Below, piece by piece: positions 24,884 to 37,089 of a stretch of DNA of 64,000 nt. The stretch is taken from NCBI GenBank assembly GCA_035235625.1, contig CP141142.1, positions 19,230,995 through 19,294,994 on the forward strand, in the 5' to 3' direction. This stretch comes from Saururus chinensis (taxonomy: Eukaryota > Streptophyta > Magnoliopsida > Piperales > Saururaceae). Under the pieces are notes generated by a model. The model worked only from the letters and a program-made list of their open reading frames with translations, had not been told where the DNA came from and ran no database searches. The first letter of the stretch is position 1. Every line of letters begins with the position of its first letter. A program made the position numbers and the translations under genes.

Positions 24884-26778
24884 TCTAGTAACTCAACAAA
24901 GAACTATTATTTGCTTGTTAATTTACCTCTTGAGATTCCTCATTTCCTTTGAAGCACTTTGCTGACTCATCTCTCTGCAATTTATGTATGAAATCTTCTC
25001 TTCTCAATTGTACATCAACATGAATTCACCATTGATAAACTCCTTAAACTAATTTGTGAATTCTTAAGGAAAACAATGTTAAAATGACTCTCCTTTCTTC
25101 TACAATTAAATTCTAGGCTTTCTCTATCTTTAATTTTGTCACTTTTTATCTTTTATATAGGTCTTCAAAAGCAATTGTCACTTTGACTTCAAGAAGAGAA
25201 GAAATCTATCGCAAAAAGACTTTTTTAGGGTAACAAAAACTGATACCAATTGATCATTTCAAATAGTGACCGATTATTCTCTATTTTCTTAACACATGAC
25301 TCCTTGAGAGATCTATCTATCATCAAGTTGATTATCAATGTGATTGATTCAAATTTGGAATTGAATTACTTGAAGAATTGAAGTAGAGATGCTTTGAAGA
25401 TTCATGATTGAAGGAAGTTTAAAGGAAAAGAGGTAAAATTCATGCATAGGTGAGTGTTAGAAAAAGAATGGATGGAAATGAAAAAAATTACAAATTGTTC
25501 ATAAGCGATCATGTGTCCTTGAACAAGCAATTGATTAGTCTTGTATGAGGTTTGTGATTTTTTTATCAACATTCAACAATCGATCGTTGAGTGGAAAGAT
25601 CTACTGGGATGAGATTCGTTAGAATCAAGAATAGTGAATGATCGATTGCACTATCGAAATGATAGAATGGTTTCTTGGGTTTTCTCAACAATATAGGGAA
25701 TGATCAATCACCGTATGGAATGATCGATCATCTTGTGGAACAATCAATCAATCTCATTGTTCCTTGAAATAGGTTATTCCAAGAGTAGTTTGTATCTTAT
25801 TAAAATAATGAAGCCTTAACCATCTTAATCCACTATATAAGGATCTAAAAGTGATGTATTTAGAGAGAGTGAAGGATTTTTATTGATTGAAAATGTAGTG
25901 ATTCAATTGCAAGTTCCTTCATGCACCTTTCAGAATTTTTTGCATGAAATAGAAAGAGAGGTCAATGTATTTGAACCATAAACATTTCATGAATTATATT
26001 TACTTTTGTAAGATACATGAATGACATCACTCACAAGTGGAAGGTTTGGGCCAAATCATGATGGACATTGATCAAAGCTTCATAAGAAAGAGGACAAGGA
26101 AGACAAAGAGCTAAAGTTTGTAAACATCATGAAAGACTTTAGTGGCCAAGACAGCTAGAGATGGAAATTTATTAATTTATAAGAGTTTAATATCCATCTA
26201 GATGGTAATAGTCGATCACTTGATTGCTTTTCAAACTTGTATTTTGTAGAAGGAAGAATCAAGACTTCCAGCCTCAATTTGTAGGAATTTAACTAATCAA
26301 TGAAAAAAATATATCTACACATGAAGTATCAATCTACCAATTAATCAATCAATCCAAGCATTCAAACCACATAATAACGCACAAAGATTTAATGCAAAAA
26401 ATCCAACTTCAGTGAAAAACTACGACAACCTCAAAATGCAAAATCAATGCACTAATTAATAAGTTATAACTTACAAGAAATAATAACAAACCAACCAACT
26501 TCTATACTTTCCAAAAATGAAAAATTCTTCTCTTTGTTCAATCTTCTTTATTGTTGTCCTTCAATACTTCCTCCTTAGAATCTGTCAAGCTTTCCCTATT
26601 CATGCTCCTGTTAGTCCTCTTCTAGCAACTCAAACAAAGACTCCTTCACTGATCTTGATTCACCCTTGAGATTCTTCAACTTCCTTGAAGAATTTGATGT
26701 GTCTCCTCTTTTATTTGCTATGTATGAATTTTTTTTTTTAGTTATGCATCTTTATGAATCCTCCATTAACATGTGATT
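24884..26778. mobile_element. Mosaic of Ty1/copia LTR pieces in both orientations
   Basis: 24,884-25,290 matches the middle part of the copia LTR at 49,341-50,619 in the same direction. 26,185-26,778 matches its first part (GAGTTTAATATCC, then the CAATCTTC/TTCAACTTCC segment). Between them, 25,300-26,160 resembles the same family in the opposite direction and matches 54,690-55,006. A short segment (24,884-25,020) is repeated at 26,629-26,776. Element B inserted at the right edge. The block is fragmentary, so single insertions cannot be fully separated. Confidence 0.5.
25702..25757. repeat. GATCRATC words at about 20-bp spacing in a copia LTR
   Basis: GATCAATC (25,702), GATCGATC (25,722) and a CAATCAATC stretch (about 25,742-25,751) follow each other at about 20-bp spacing. 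This is the same inner layout as the GATCGATC-type boxes of the gypsy LTRs (GATCGATC at 36,381 and 36,402). Similar words occur near 45,690-45,810 and 55,600-55,650. Confidence 0.55.
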
Positions 26779-28150
26779 TGTCGTGACCCGGATTTTTAAA
26801 ACACAATTCCTTTAATGATCATGAGATAATTATGGAGAATTTTTTTCTTTAAATAAAATTAAATTAGTCAACTAAATATCTAGGTCATGATCATTGGGGT
26901 TCATAAATACAAATAAAAAATCATATCATAAAATATGAGTATCAAAAAATCCAAAAGTAAGTAAATCATTCATCTAAGTGAAACTCTTAAATTTGTTTGC
27001 AAATAAGCAACTAATCAAAGTTGCCTATCATGCCATTATTGCAATCATGTTAAATGTATTAAAATAATGAAACTAAATCCTACTAGAACTAATTCATCCT
27101 CAATCTGAAAGTTCATTACTGATTCTGGTAATCCTCACCAAAAGTGCAAAAATAGATCACTAAGTATACTAATACTCAGTATGAAAGTTGAATAAGAAGA
27201 ATACAAAATGTCATTACATTTTATGCAAGTTTATTAGGTTTTCACTTGAATCATTTACCAAGAACAATTTTATTATAATTTGCCATCAATTTCTCTTATA
27301 GGGAATCTCATAACCTTCCTAATCTCATAGATAAATAGGAACATCAAATGTCAACCTAAGTGACAAATGATACACTCACCATAGACCACTTGCAAAGGAG
27401 CATCCATGATGAAACCTTGGAATCTACCACGAAGCACCATATCCCAACCTTGCCCATAAAGACCTAACCGAAGTAAAGGGCATAGCCCACAACTGCACTT
27501 GAACAAAAGTGGTGAGAGATGCCAACTAGGCAAGTTGTTAGCAAACCTGATTGCATATACATTAAACAATCCTCAATAGATTGGTGGTGAGCCCAACTTA
27601 GCACAGCTCCCTCCAACAGGGAGGTGCAGCTTGACAACCAAATCAATGGCTTATAAATAGAACTTATACTCATAGATCAACCTTAACCCCATTCGTCTCA
27701 TCAGACTAGATTAAAGCCCTAAAACCACACTTGGTTCATCAACCAAGTCAGTTGCCCCTATTCAATTCATGAACATGTTTTTGACACCCTTTAAGGGTAA
27801 TTTAGTCTTTATCTTGATTAGGTGTCAAACCCCAATCCAAAGCCCTTTTCCCTTATCAATTAATCTTTATTAATCTTCATGCATTGGTTTACAAGATGCA
27901 ATTATGTACAAATGACAAGTTAATAAAGATCAAATAACTCAAATAATCGAACAATATCATTATTAGTGCTTAGGCTAAAAAAGAGTCATCAGGGTGCCAA
28001 TAAACACTTTGGGTGTTTATTAAGCCAAAAGAATGGTGAATTTGAATTTAATTACAAAAACACTCCATATGGCCGATACTGCAACATATATGTACTACAC
28101 AAGATAAGCCATGTACAATACTATGACTACATGTACCGAAGTGCACAACC
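26779..28150 (-). mobile_element. 3' LTR of B
   Basis: Paired with 33,131-33,572 plus 37,517-38,185: both start TGTCRTGACC and share the segment AAATAAGCAACTAATCAAAG and the segment around TTTATTAGGTTTTCACTTGAA. This copy is uninterrupted and shows the intact target site of A2. The right edge is unresolved (27,930 to about 28,370), since the other LTR is truncated before it. A pyrimidine tract at 28,158-28,180 may mark the polypurine tract. Confidence 0.65.
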
Positions 28151-31100
28151 ACTTATGTTTTCCTCTTCTTCTTTTTTTCCCGGGCTGTTGGCCTGATACC
28201 CATCCCACTGGGCCTAGCTCAATGTCCTAGTTTTGCGCTGGCCCATATGATGTAACCGCGGGCCTGGCAAACCCAGGCATGGGCCCGGCCCAATGATGGT
28301 CATCTTCTACCTCCAAAAGATGACCAGCCAGGGGGGACAAGAAGGCCAGGTGCCCCCCTTTTGACATTAGCTCTGTGGCTAGAAAGAAGAGGCAGAGCCA
28401 TGCTTGGTAGCCATCTTGATCCTGCATCGCGATTCTGCATATACCGAAGAAATTCGGTTGGACTAAAAGGTCTTTCCCACTCTCTTGCGGAAAAACTCCA
28501 GCCTACAAGCAGTGGACTTCGGCCAAATCACACAGAAACGGAAGAGGGGCCACTAGTGGAAGAGCCCTTGGTGGCCGCTCAGCGATGCCACTGAACTAAG
28601 ACTAAAGGGACCACTTTATTTCTAAATACTTGTTGTTTACAATTCTTCATTTCCACCAATTTCTCTTCAAAGGTTAAATCAGGCTTTAACTCTATCATCT
28701 AGTGATCAATAGCATGTGAATCATTGTGATAGTACTTCCTTAACTATGAGACATGAAACAAATTATGAACCTTGTCTAGGTTAGGGGGTAGGGCCAAGCT
28801 ATATGCTGAATCTCCGATCCGCTCCAGTACAAAATTCAGAACTCCACGAGTAGGGGATACTTTAAGAAACACATGGTCCCCAACTCCAAATTCAAGGTTT
28901 CTTCATCTTATGACTGCATAATTCTTTTGGCACTCCTAAGCTGCACACAATTTTTACTTAAGACTTTTACTTTAGCCTCAAACTATTGAAGCAAATATGA
29001 AGATATTACAGCTCGCTCTCGAACCTCACTCCAACATGTTGTTGACCTACAAGGGCATACGTAAAGGGCTTCATAAGGTGTCATCCCAATACGAGAGTGG
29101 TAACTATTGTTGTAGGGGAATTTGATTAAGGGTAGGTTTTCATCCGAGTTACCCTTCCAATATAGGACATTCGCCTTAAGCATGTCTTTAGGTGTCTGAA
29201 TTGTTCTCTCTTACTGCCCATTAGACTAAGGGTGGTATGCTGTGTTAAAATTAGGTTTAGTACCCAATGCTTTTTGCACAATCTCCTTGTAGCGTGAAGT
29301 GAATCTAGGATCCCTATTGGACTATTGAAATGGGAGTACCATGTAACCCAAATTGTCTTGTACATATGTTTGGGTCAAACTCTCAGGGGTTTGCTTCCGC
29401 TGGATAGGCAAGAAGTGGGCAAACTTAGTCAATCTATCCACAGTTACCCAAATAGAATTATTCTTTTTCTGAGTTGTAGGCAAACTGACAACAAAATCCA
29501 TGGCAATAGCTCTCACTTCTCCTGAGGGATTTCCGATTGATTTAACAAACATACCGGTCTCTGATGTTTTGCCTTAACCTGTTGACAAGTAAGGCACTAG
29601 GATACAAATTCTTTAATATCCTTCTTCATTCCTTCTCACCAAAATATGTGCCTTATGTCATGAAACATCTTAGTCCCACCAGGATGGACGGTATATCTAG
29701 AATGATGAGCCTCATCCAACAACTCCTGGCATAACTTTAGATTTTTTTGAACTACAACTCGCTCCTTAAAATGGATTCCTCCATCTATTCCCTGGATGAA
29801 ATCTGGTTTCTCCTAGAGCTTTTGAACCTCTAGATCCCCTGTTTTTTGCATTAATGATCTTTTCCATGATGTCTGATTGCACCAACAAATTGGCAATCAA
29901 GGACTTCCTCCTTCTAGAGGGTTGTTCTAAGTGGATACCTGCTAAGGATTCTAGCAATTCCCACTCCTTAACCATCATAAAAGCTACAAAGATATATGTC
30001 TTGCTACTATGAGCATCTGTAACTACATTAGCCTTCCTTGGGTGATAGTCAATAGAGAAATCATAATCCTATAAATACACTAACCATCGCCTCTGTCTCA
30101 AGTATAGGTTACATTGAAAGAATATATACTTCATGCTTTTATGATATGTCAAGACTTCAAACTTTACTCCATAAAGATAATGCCTCCATAGTTATAAAGT
30201 GAAGACTACTACCGCTAACTCTAGATAATGGGTGGGGTAGTTTTGCTCATGTGGTTTAAGCTATCTTGAAGCCTAAGCCACCACCTTACCATTCTGCATG
30301 AGCACACCACCTAAACCATTTCCTAAAGCATCACTAGTTTACAAATCAGCCATCCCCTAATGGAAGTGTGAGGATTGGTGCACTCGTAAGTCTCTTCTTC
30401 AATTCAAAGAAATTGTTCTCACATTCATCATCCCAAACAAACTTGACTCCCTTTCTAGTTAACTTAGTCATAGGCAGTGCTAAAGTGGCGAACCCTTCAA
30501 TAAACCTTCTATAATAACTGGCCAATCCAAAGAAACTTCTTATTTTTGTTAGAGACTTCGGTATTTCCCAGTGAACTACTGCCTCAACCTTGCTTGGATC
30601 CACAGACATGCCATCTTTAGAAATAATGTGCCCAAGAAAATTAATACTTTCCAACTAGAAGTCGCATATACTTAATTTGGCATACAACTGGTGCTCCCTC
30701 AACACTTTTAATATGTGCCTTAAGTGTGCTCTATGCTCTTGAATAGAAGTAGACTAGATAGGAATATCATCTACAAATACTATAGCAAAGTGATCCAACC
30801 ATGGCTGATAGATTCTATTCATAAGATCCGTAAAAGCTATAGGAGCATAGGTCAGTCCAAATGAAATAACTAAGAACTCTTAATGGCCATACCGTGTTCT
30901 AAAAGCAGTTTTAGGGATGTCCTCATCTTGAATTCTTAGCTGATGATAGCTAGATTGCAAATCAATACAAGTGAAGACCTTCGCTGCACATAGTTGGTCA
31001 AACAGATCAACTATTGGAGGCAAAGGGTATTTATTCTTAAATTTCACCTGGTTTAGCATTCTATAGTCCATGCACAATCTTAGGGATACATCCTTATTCT

Positions 31101-33116
31101 TAACAAACAAAACCGGTGCTCCTCAAGGGGAAGCGCTAGGGCGGATAAACCCCTTTTCAAGCAATTCCTAAAATTGCTCCTTCAATACTTTTAATTCTTC
31201 TAGTGCAATTCAATAAGGGGCCTTAGAAATTTGTGTAACACCAGGTACAAGTTCTATTGTAAAATCAACTTCCCTCCTAGGAAGAAAACTAGGCAACTCA
31301 TTAGGAAACACATAAACTCATAGACGACATCATTTTCCTCTAAGTTTGTTGTTACAGACTCCAAAATAATAATACTTTCCATGTAAACCACACATACCTT
31401 ATCCAAGAGTTTATGAGCTTTCATGATGGCTACAATACAAGAACTATTCCCCTTTTTAACTCCCTGAAAGACAAGTTTTCTTCCCCGGTAGAGTGAAAAT
31501 GACTTTTTTTTTACAATCTACTAATGTAGAGTAAGTAGACAACCAATCCATCTCTAAGATTACATCATGGTTGACCATGTTCAAGAGGATAAGGTCTCCA
31601 GGCAAAATTCTGTCACAGATAGGTACATTCTCAAAATAATCTCTCAAAGATATGGAACTACATATAGGTGTCATTACAACCAATGGTGATTCCAGTTTAG
31701 AACTAGGTTGCTTCATAAATAGAAAGAACTCAGTGGAAATAAAAGAATGGGTAGCCAGGATCAATCAAAATGTTAGTTAATGAGTCTAAGATAGATATGG
31801 TACCTTCCACCATAGTGTTTTTTTTCGCATCTTCTGATGTAAAAGAAAAGACACGCCATCATGTCCCCCTGGTTCTTCTTTTCTACACAGTCTCTTGCTA
31901 AATGACCTATGTTCCTGCAATTAAAACAAATCCTGTTTCTTAGGTTGCAAGCCCTACCTGAGTGATGCTTGCAACACAAAGGACAAATAGAATTATCTTT
32001 AGTCATTTGTTCTTGTTGCTGCTCTTCAAACCTGGCTGCCTTCATTAGAGTGAATTCCATACTCTTCTATTGTTGTCTAAATGATGAACCAAAGTCCCTA
32101 GTAGCTCGTGGTCTAGCTTGACCCTTAGAAGCTTTTGGCTTCTTTGCTTCCAACCTATGTTCTATCTTGAATGTCCCTGTAGTGGCTCTTTACCTATTCT
32201 CTTTGCATCTATTGAAATCTTTCTCAAACCTACTTGCTTGCTCAACCACGTCTGCAAACATTTTTGGATTTGTGCTCACCACCTTGGCTCTTAGCCCATA
32301 AATAAACTTTCTTGTCTTCTTTGCCTTGGTAGCACACCCATCAGGTGCAATTATTTGTAATTGAACAAAACTTGTCACAAACAGGTGCACTGTCATAACA
32401 CCCTACTTTAAAGCAAGAAATTCCTTCTCCTTTTTCTGCTGCACTTGCTCTAAAAAATATTGCTTATTGAAGACTTCCAACAGCTCTGCACACTAGATTT
32501 GAGAACTAGGCTGATCTTCGAAATGTGTACATCTAGTATACTTCCAACAGAAGTGAGCCTCGCTAGTGAGGACAAAGGTGGCTAATGTGACTATTATCCT
32601 CACTCATTGCCAATGCCTCTAATACTTTTTCTACTTCCTGTAGCCACTCTTCTCCCTTATCTTGGTCATCCTACCCCATGAAATGTGAAGTCAACATCTT
32701 AAAGCAATCTACCAAGGCACCTTGATCCTTTTCAGCATTTTTCTTCGGATTAGGGCGAAGATTAGCTTGAGTTTGTGCAGCCTTCGCTAACCCTTGGATC
32801 ATCTCCAACAAGCAGCTCTTGTTGTTTCCCTTAAGAATGTTGGATGAGGAATCAATGTGAGCTTCTTCCACCTGTCTCATAGCCTCTGCTCCAATGGACT
32901 CAGCATGTCTCAGAGATATAGGTAGATTAGGATTGGGATCCCAATTCTCTTCAGCATGAACTCCTCTTGTTTGGTTTCCAACACGCCGATACACTAGTGC
33001 ACATCCTCGTACCAATGATCTACAAGACAAATATGTGAAGGTTAACCTCTACCCATTTCCAACAACTGAAACTAGCTACATTTTCGAATGATTTCAGACT
33101 TGCAAATAGAAGATTG

Positions 33117-33128
33117 CCTTAGCTACCA
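33117..33128 (-). other. Primer-binding site of B
   Basis: The - strand reads TGGTAGCTAAGG two bases inside the LTR edge (33,131). It resembles but is not the usual TGGTATCAGAGC site. The copia element F1 has the identical 12-mer at its own LTR edge (49,326-49,337). Confidence 0.65.
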
Positions 33129-34210
33129 ATTGTCATGACCTAGATTTTTAAAATAGAATTTCTTTTAAAGGTCATGCGATAATTCACGAGAATTTTTTTC
33201 TATAAATCAAATTAAATAAGTAGACTAAATATCAGGTCATGATAATTGGGGTTCATAAATATGGATAACAAATAGTATCATAATAGAAGAATATCTAAAA
33301 CTCCAAAAGTAAGTGCAACTCTTACATTTGTTTGGAAATAAGCAACTAATCAAAGTTTGTTGTCACGCCATTATTACAGTCATGTAAAAATGTACTAAAA
33401 TAATGGAACTAAATCCTACTAGAGTTAAGTTGTCCTCAATTTGAAAGTTTCGATCCCAATCCCACTAGTCCTCACCCGAAGAACCTACAAAACTTGGTCA
33501 CCAAATATAATAATACCTAATAGGAAAGCTGAATAACAAGAACGCAAATGACATTACATTTTATTTAAGTCTATTAGTGTCACGCCCCGGCAATGCCCGA
33601 CCTGAGCCGAACCCGGTCTAGGGGCCGGTCAAGCGCGCGGGGGCGACGAAGTGAAAATTGAGAAATGATCTAGCGAAAGACTTAACCCTAACCACGGGTG
33701 ATTAACAGCAACACGGAGTGCGCACAATCCTTTGAGCAAGAGTAAATAAAAAAGGAGAAAATGTGTTGCTTATCACAAAGTAAACAATAATCTCAAACCC
33801 ACAAACTTAGTTAAGTAAAGCCCACACCGGCTCAAAATAAGTCATAAGCATCACAACTGCAAAATATGACATAAATCTAAAACAAGAACCCTACACAGAG
33901 GTTCTAACATAAAGCATGAAACAAACGCAGGTAAGTCACGCAACGATCTCCATACATCACACCCAAGCTACCTCTGACCTTTTCTCAAAGAGGCAATCCT
34001 GTCCGTCTGCGTGTCGCACCACGCAGCCCCAAATCAAAACACAAAAGAGGGGTGAGTTTAACAAACTCAGCAATGGTTTTAATATCACTAACAACATCGA
34101 AAATACGATAGCATGGCGATATAATCTTTCAAATCATCGATGTACAAGGTGTATCATTTTCTGATCACATATTCACATCACTTAAAAACTGCATCATAAT
34201 GCATAATTCA

Positions 34211-34765
34211 ACCTGCATGGATGTATCTCTAACATACATACTCCCATATGCATAGTATCAAATCAAACTGCATGGATGTATCTCAAACATGCATATTCCC
34301 ACATGCATTATTTCACAATTCAACCTGCATGGATGTATCTCTAACATACATATTCCACATGCATAATATCAAAATCATCATGCATGAATGTATCTCTAAC
34401 ATACATATTCCACATGCATTATATCAAATTAACCTGCATGGATGTATCTCTAACATACATATTCCACATGCATAATATCAAAATCAATCCCGCATGGATG
34501 TATCTCTAACATACATATTCCACATGCATTATATCAAATCAACCTGGATGGATGTATCTCTAACATACATATTCCACATGCATAATATCAAAATCAACAT
34601 GCATGGATGTATCTCTAACATACATATTCCCACATGCATAATATCATCAAAATCTGCATGGATGTATCTCTAACATACATATTCCCACATGCATAATATC
34701 ATCAAAATCTGCATGGATGTATCTCTAACATACATATCCCCACATGCATAATACCATCACAACCT
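34211..34765. repeat. About 56-bp minisatellite inside LTR A2
   Basis: About ten units, each starting (C)TGCATGGATGTATCTCTAAC and holding ACATATTCCACATGCATAAT. Unit length varies a little around 55-58 bp. It sits about 0.6 kb from the LTR edge, the same place as the 57-bp array of A1, and the two monomers can be aligned. Open frames here come from the repeat. Confidence 0.92.
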
Positions 34766-35730
34766 CCATCATGGAATAATCACACAGACGGGAGCATAGA
34801 CAAGGCCATGAAGGCGTGTCATGGTCCAAAATTCTACACAAGAATTCAAGAAAGAACAGGGTTGTCAATCCCTATCTTGCTCATGCAGACGATCCTGGCC
34901 AAGGATGTCCCATTCTCACACAGAGAATTTAGAGCAGGGGTGTTCGCCCAGGGACATATCCTGCGGAGGGAAGAGCCCGAGTTCTCACACAAAGAACCCT
35001 AGAACACGTGGTAGCGGGGTGCACACGGCATACCACACTGGATTCTCAGGGTCCAGATGACACACATAATAATATTCTCACATATCCGCAAGACAAGTAC
35101 ACAACTCGTCCCCACATCCTTCCATTTAACAAGACTCAACCCGGGGAGTGCACTCGTTCCACACAGGAACTCCAAATCGTTCCACACAGGAACTTCAAAT
35201 CAAAATATGTCCTTTCGGACCAATCAACTTGCGATTAATCCACGACCGATCAACCCGGCACACAATTTCATTACATTGCATCCAATCGGTCAAATTCGAT
35301 TAATCACAATGAAGCCTCAATTAAAAATCCATTTTCATGATGCGTGCAACATGGTACATGCGTGGGCAAAGCATACATGAATCCTAATCCATGATAAGTG
35401 CTCTCACCAGCCCCTAATGCATCATTCATAATCACAATATTAAGCTTCAACACCATCATTTAACCCCACGTGTGTGTGTGTATCTAGTAGAAGCATTTCA
35501 CATAATACATGCCATCATGCTTGAAATTAACTCACTACCACACTACACATGTGAATTTCCATCTAAACATGAATTCTAGCGGAAATCATAGGAGAAGAAT
35601 TGTTGAAATCATAGCTAGATTCAAAACTCAACCACAAAGGCTAAACACATATAACATCACTCATTTCATCATTGAGTCATGGCATTCACCAACATTCACA
35701 CACCATTAACCACAATCTATCATGACAAAT

Positions 35731-36037
35731 TGTTGTGCACGACTGTACACGATGCTCAGACTCCTTTTGATTACTTTACTACTTTGATTAGTTAGTTGAA
35801 TGGTAGCCTTTTACTTATTGGTTCACTTTGGGTTTAGATTAAACTGTATGAACCGGGCGGGTTGGGTTGGTTCAACTGGTCCAGTTCACTAGGAGGGTCG
35901 TCTCCCATAAGGGGCGGCCTGAACTCTTGTTTTCATTATGCAATTGGTAATTCAGACTTCTCCCCTTTCTTCTACAATTCTCCCCTTTCCCTGCACAATC
36001 CTCCTTGATATCGATCGTGCCTGCATCGGGCACATCA
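35731..36037 (+). mobile_element. Reina-like solo LTR (307 bp) inside A2
   Basis: TGTTGTGCACGAC to GGGCACATCA, matching the 308-bp LTRs of element C at about 88% by eye. CAAAT at 35,726-35,730 and 36,038-36,042 is a perfect 5-bp target duplication. It is the innermost layer of the nest. Confidence 0.93.
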
Positions 36038-36316
36038 CAAATCAATCCAACAATGATTGTAGTCCTACTGAAAATATGCTTAACCAAAGGGAAAAAACTA
36101 TTCATAATTTCAAAATAACGATTCCAACATCATGCCACAAAACATAAGTCATTCCACCATTTCTAAGCATATATTTCAACTCAATAAACTTAATAGCATG
36201 CATTTCCAGTAGCCTAACATAGCTTAAAACACTCCACATTCATATAAAATTGGCAAGCAAAAGTGGAATTATCAAAATAGACATCATGTACACAACATGC
36301 AATTTTCTATGTAGCA

Positions 36317-36412
36317 GATTGATCGCCCTGCAGGCCGTTCGATCGGTTACACACAAAAATTTGAAATTTACAGTTCAGCTGATCGATCGCCCTGCAAGGC
36401 CGATCGATCGCC
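36317..36412. repeat. Paired GATCGATC-type boxes in LTR A2
   Basis: Box 1 36,317-36,346 (TTGATCGCCCTGCAGGCCG, then TTCGATCGG) and box 2 36,379-36,412 (GATCGATCGCCCTGCAAGGC, then CGATCGATCG) start 62 bp apart. Box 2 is the cleanest copy in the window: two GATCGATC words 21 bp apart around CCCTGCAAGG. Confidence 0.85.
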
Positions 36413-37080
36413 AACACGGCAGAACAATCATCTTCTTCCTTTCGCAAATCCAAACCGAAACACCATAGATAACACTTCAAATCCACATCTAACACCCTAA
36501 TCATCATCAAAAGTTTTCCTTGACTTCCAAAATTTCAAACCAAACCATAATAATGCAAAACCCTAAGAAATTGGGATTAAATAACTCCATTTTCTAATCT
36601 TACCATTAACACACTAAATCAAGCAAACCATTTCGAAATAAGCCAAAAATGGAGAGTTTTACCATGGATAAACAGAGATTTTGAAGACCCATTACCTCAG
36701 CACTTGATTTAGCTAGGATTGAAGAGTCACCCTTCTTGAAATCCTTGAAAACACAATGAGTTTGAATTAAACTCTAATAGAAATCGATTTACTCAAGAAA
36801 TCCCTAATTAAATCTTAGATCTAGGGCTTATTGGTAGTAAAAATCGAATTTTGAATATTAGGGTTTGTAGTAAAACACAAATTAGTAGTTTTTGATGGTC
36901 AAAAATGAATTGAATCAAGGGAAAAATGGTAGATTTGGAAGAAATAAAGAGAAAAGCCATGGATTAGTGCTTAATTAGAGTAAGCTTACCTTAATCGGCT
37001 TCTAATTTGGGCCTAAGTGGGGATTAGGCCAGCCTCCTTCCTTAGCCTATTCCCAAACATGGTAATGTCTCTGATTTGCC

Positions 37081-37089
37081 CTTTTATAG
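37081..37089 (-). promoter_or_regulatory. Probable LTR TATA box (A2)
   Basis: CTTTTATAG on the + strand reads CTATAAAAG in sense, about 425 bp into the LTR, at the same place as in A1. Confidence 0.55.

Noticed and set aside
28227-28594. Two overlapping GC-rich frames on opposite strands
   Set aside because: They fall at the chromodomain end and LTR border of B; no separate gene supported.
34248-34475. 75-residue open frame
   Set aside because: Explained by the minisatellite of A2.
34211-34765. Regular repeats resembling a CRISPR array
   Set aside because: Units are direct tandem copies with no distinct spacers, in plant DNA, and lie inside an LTR.
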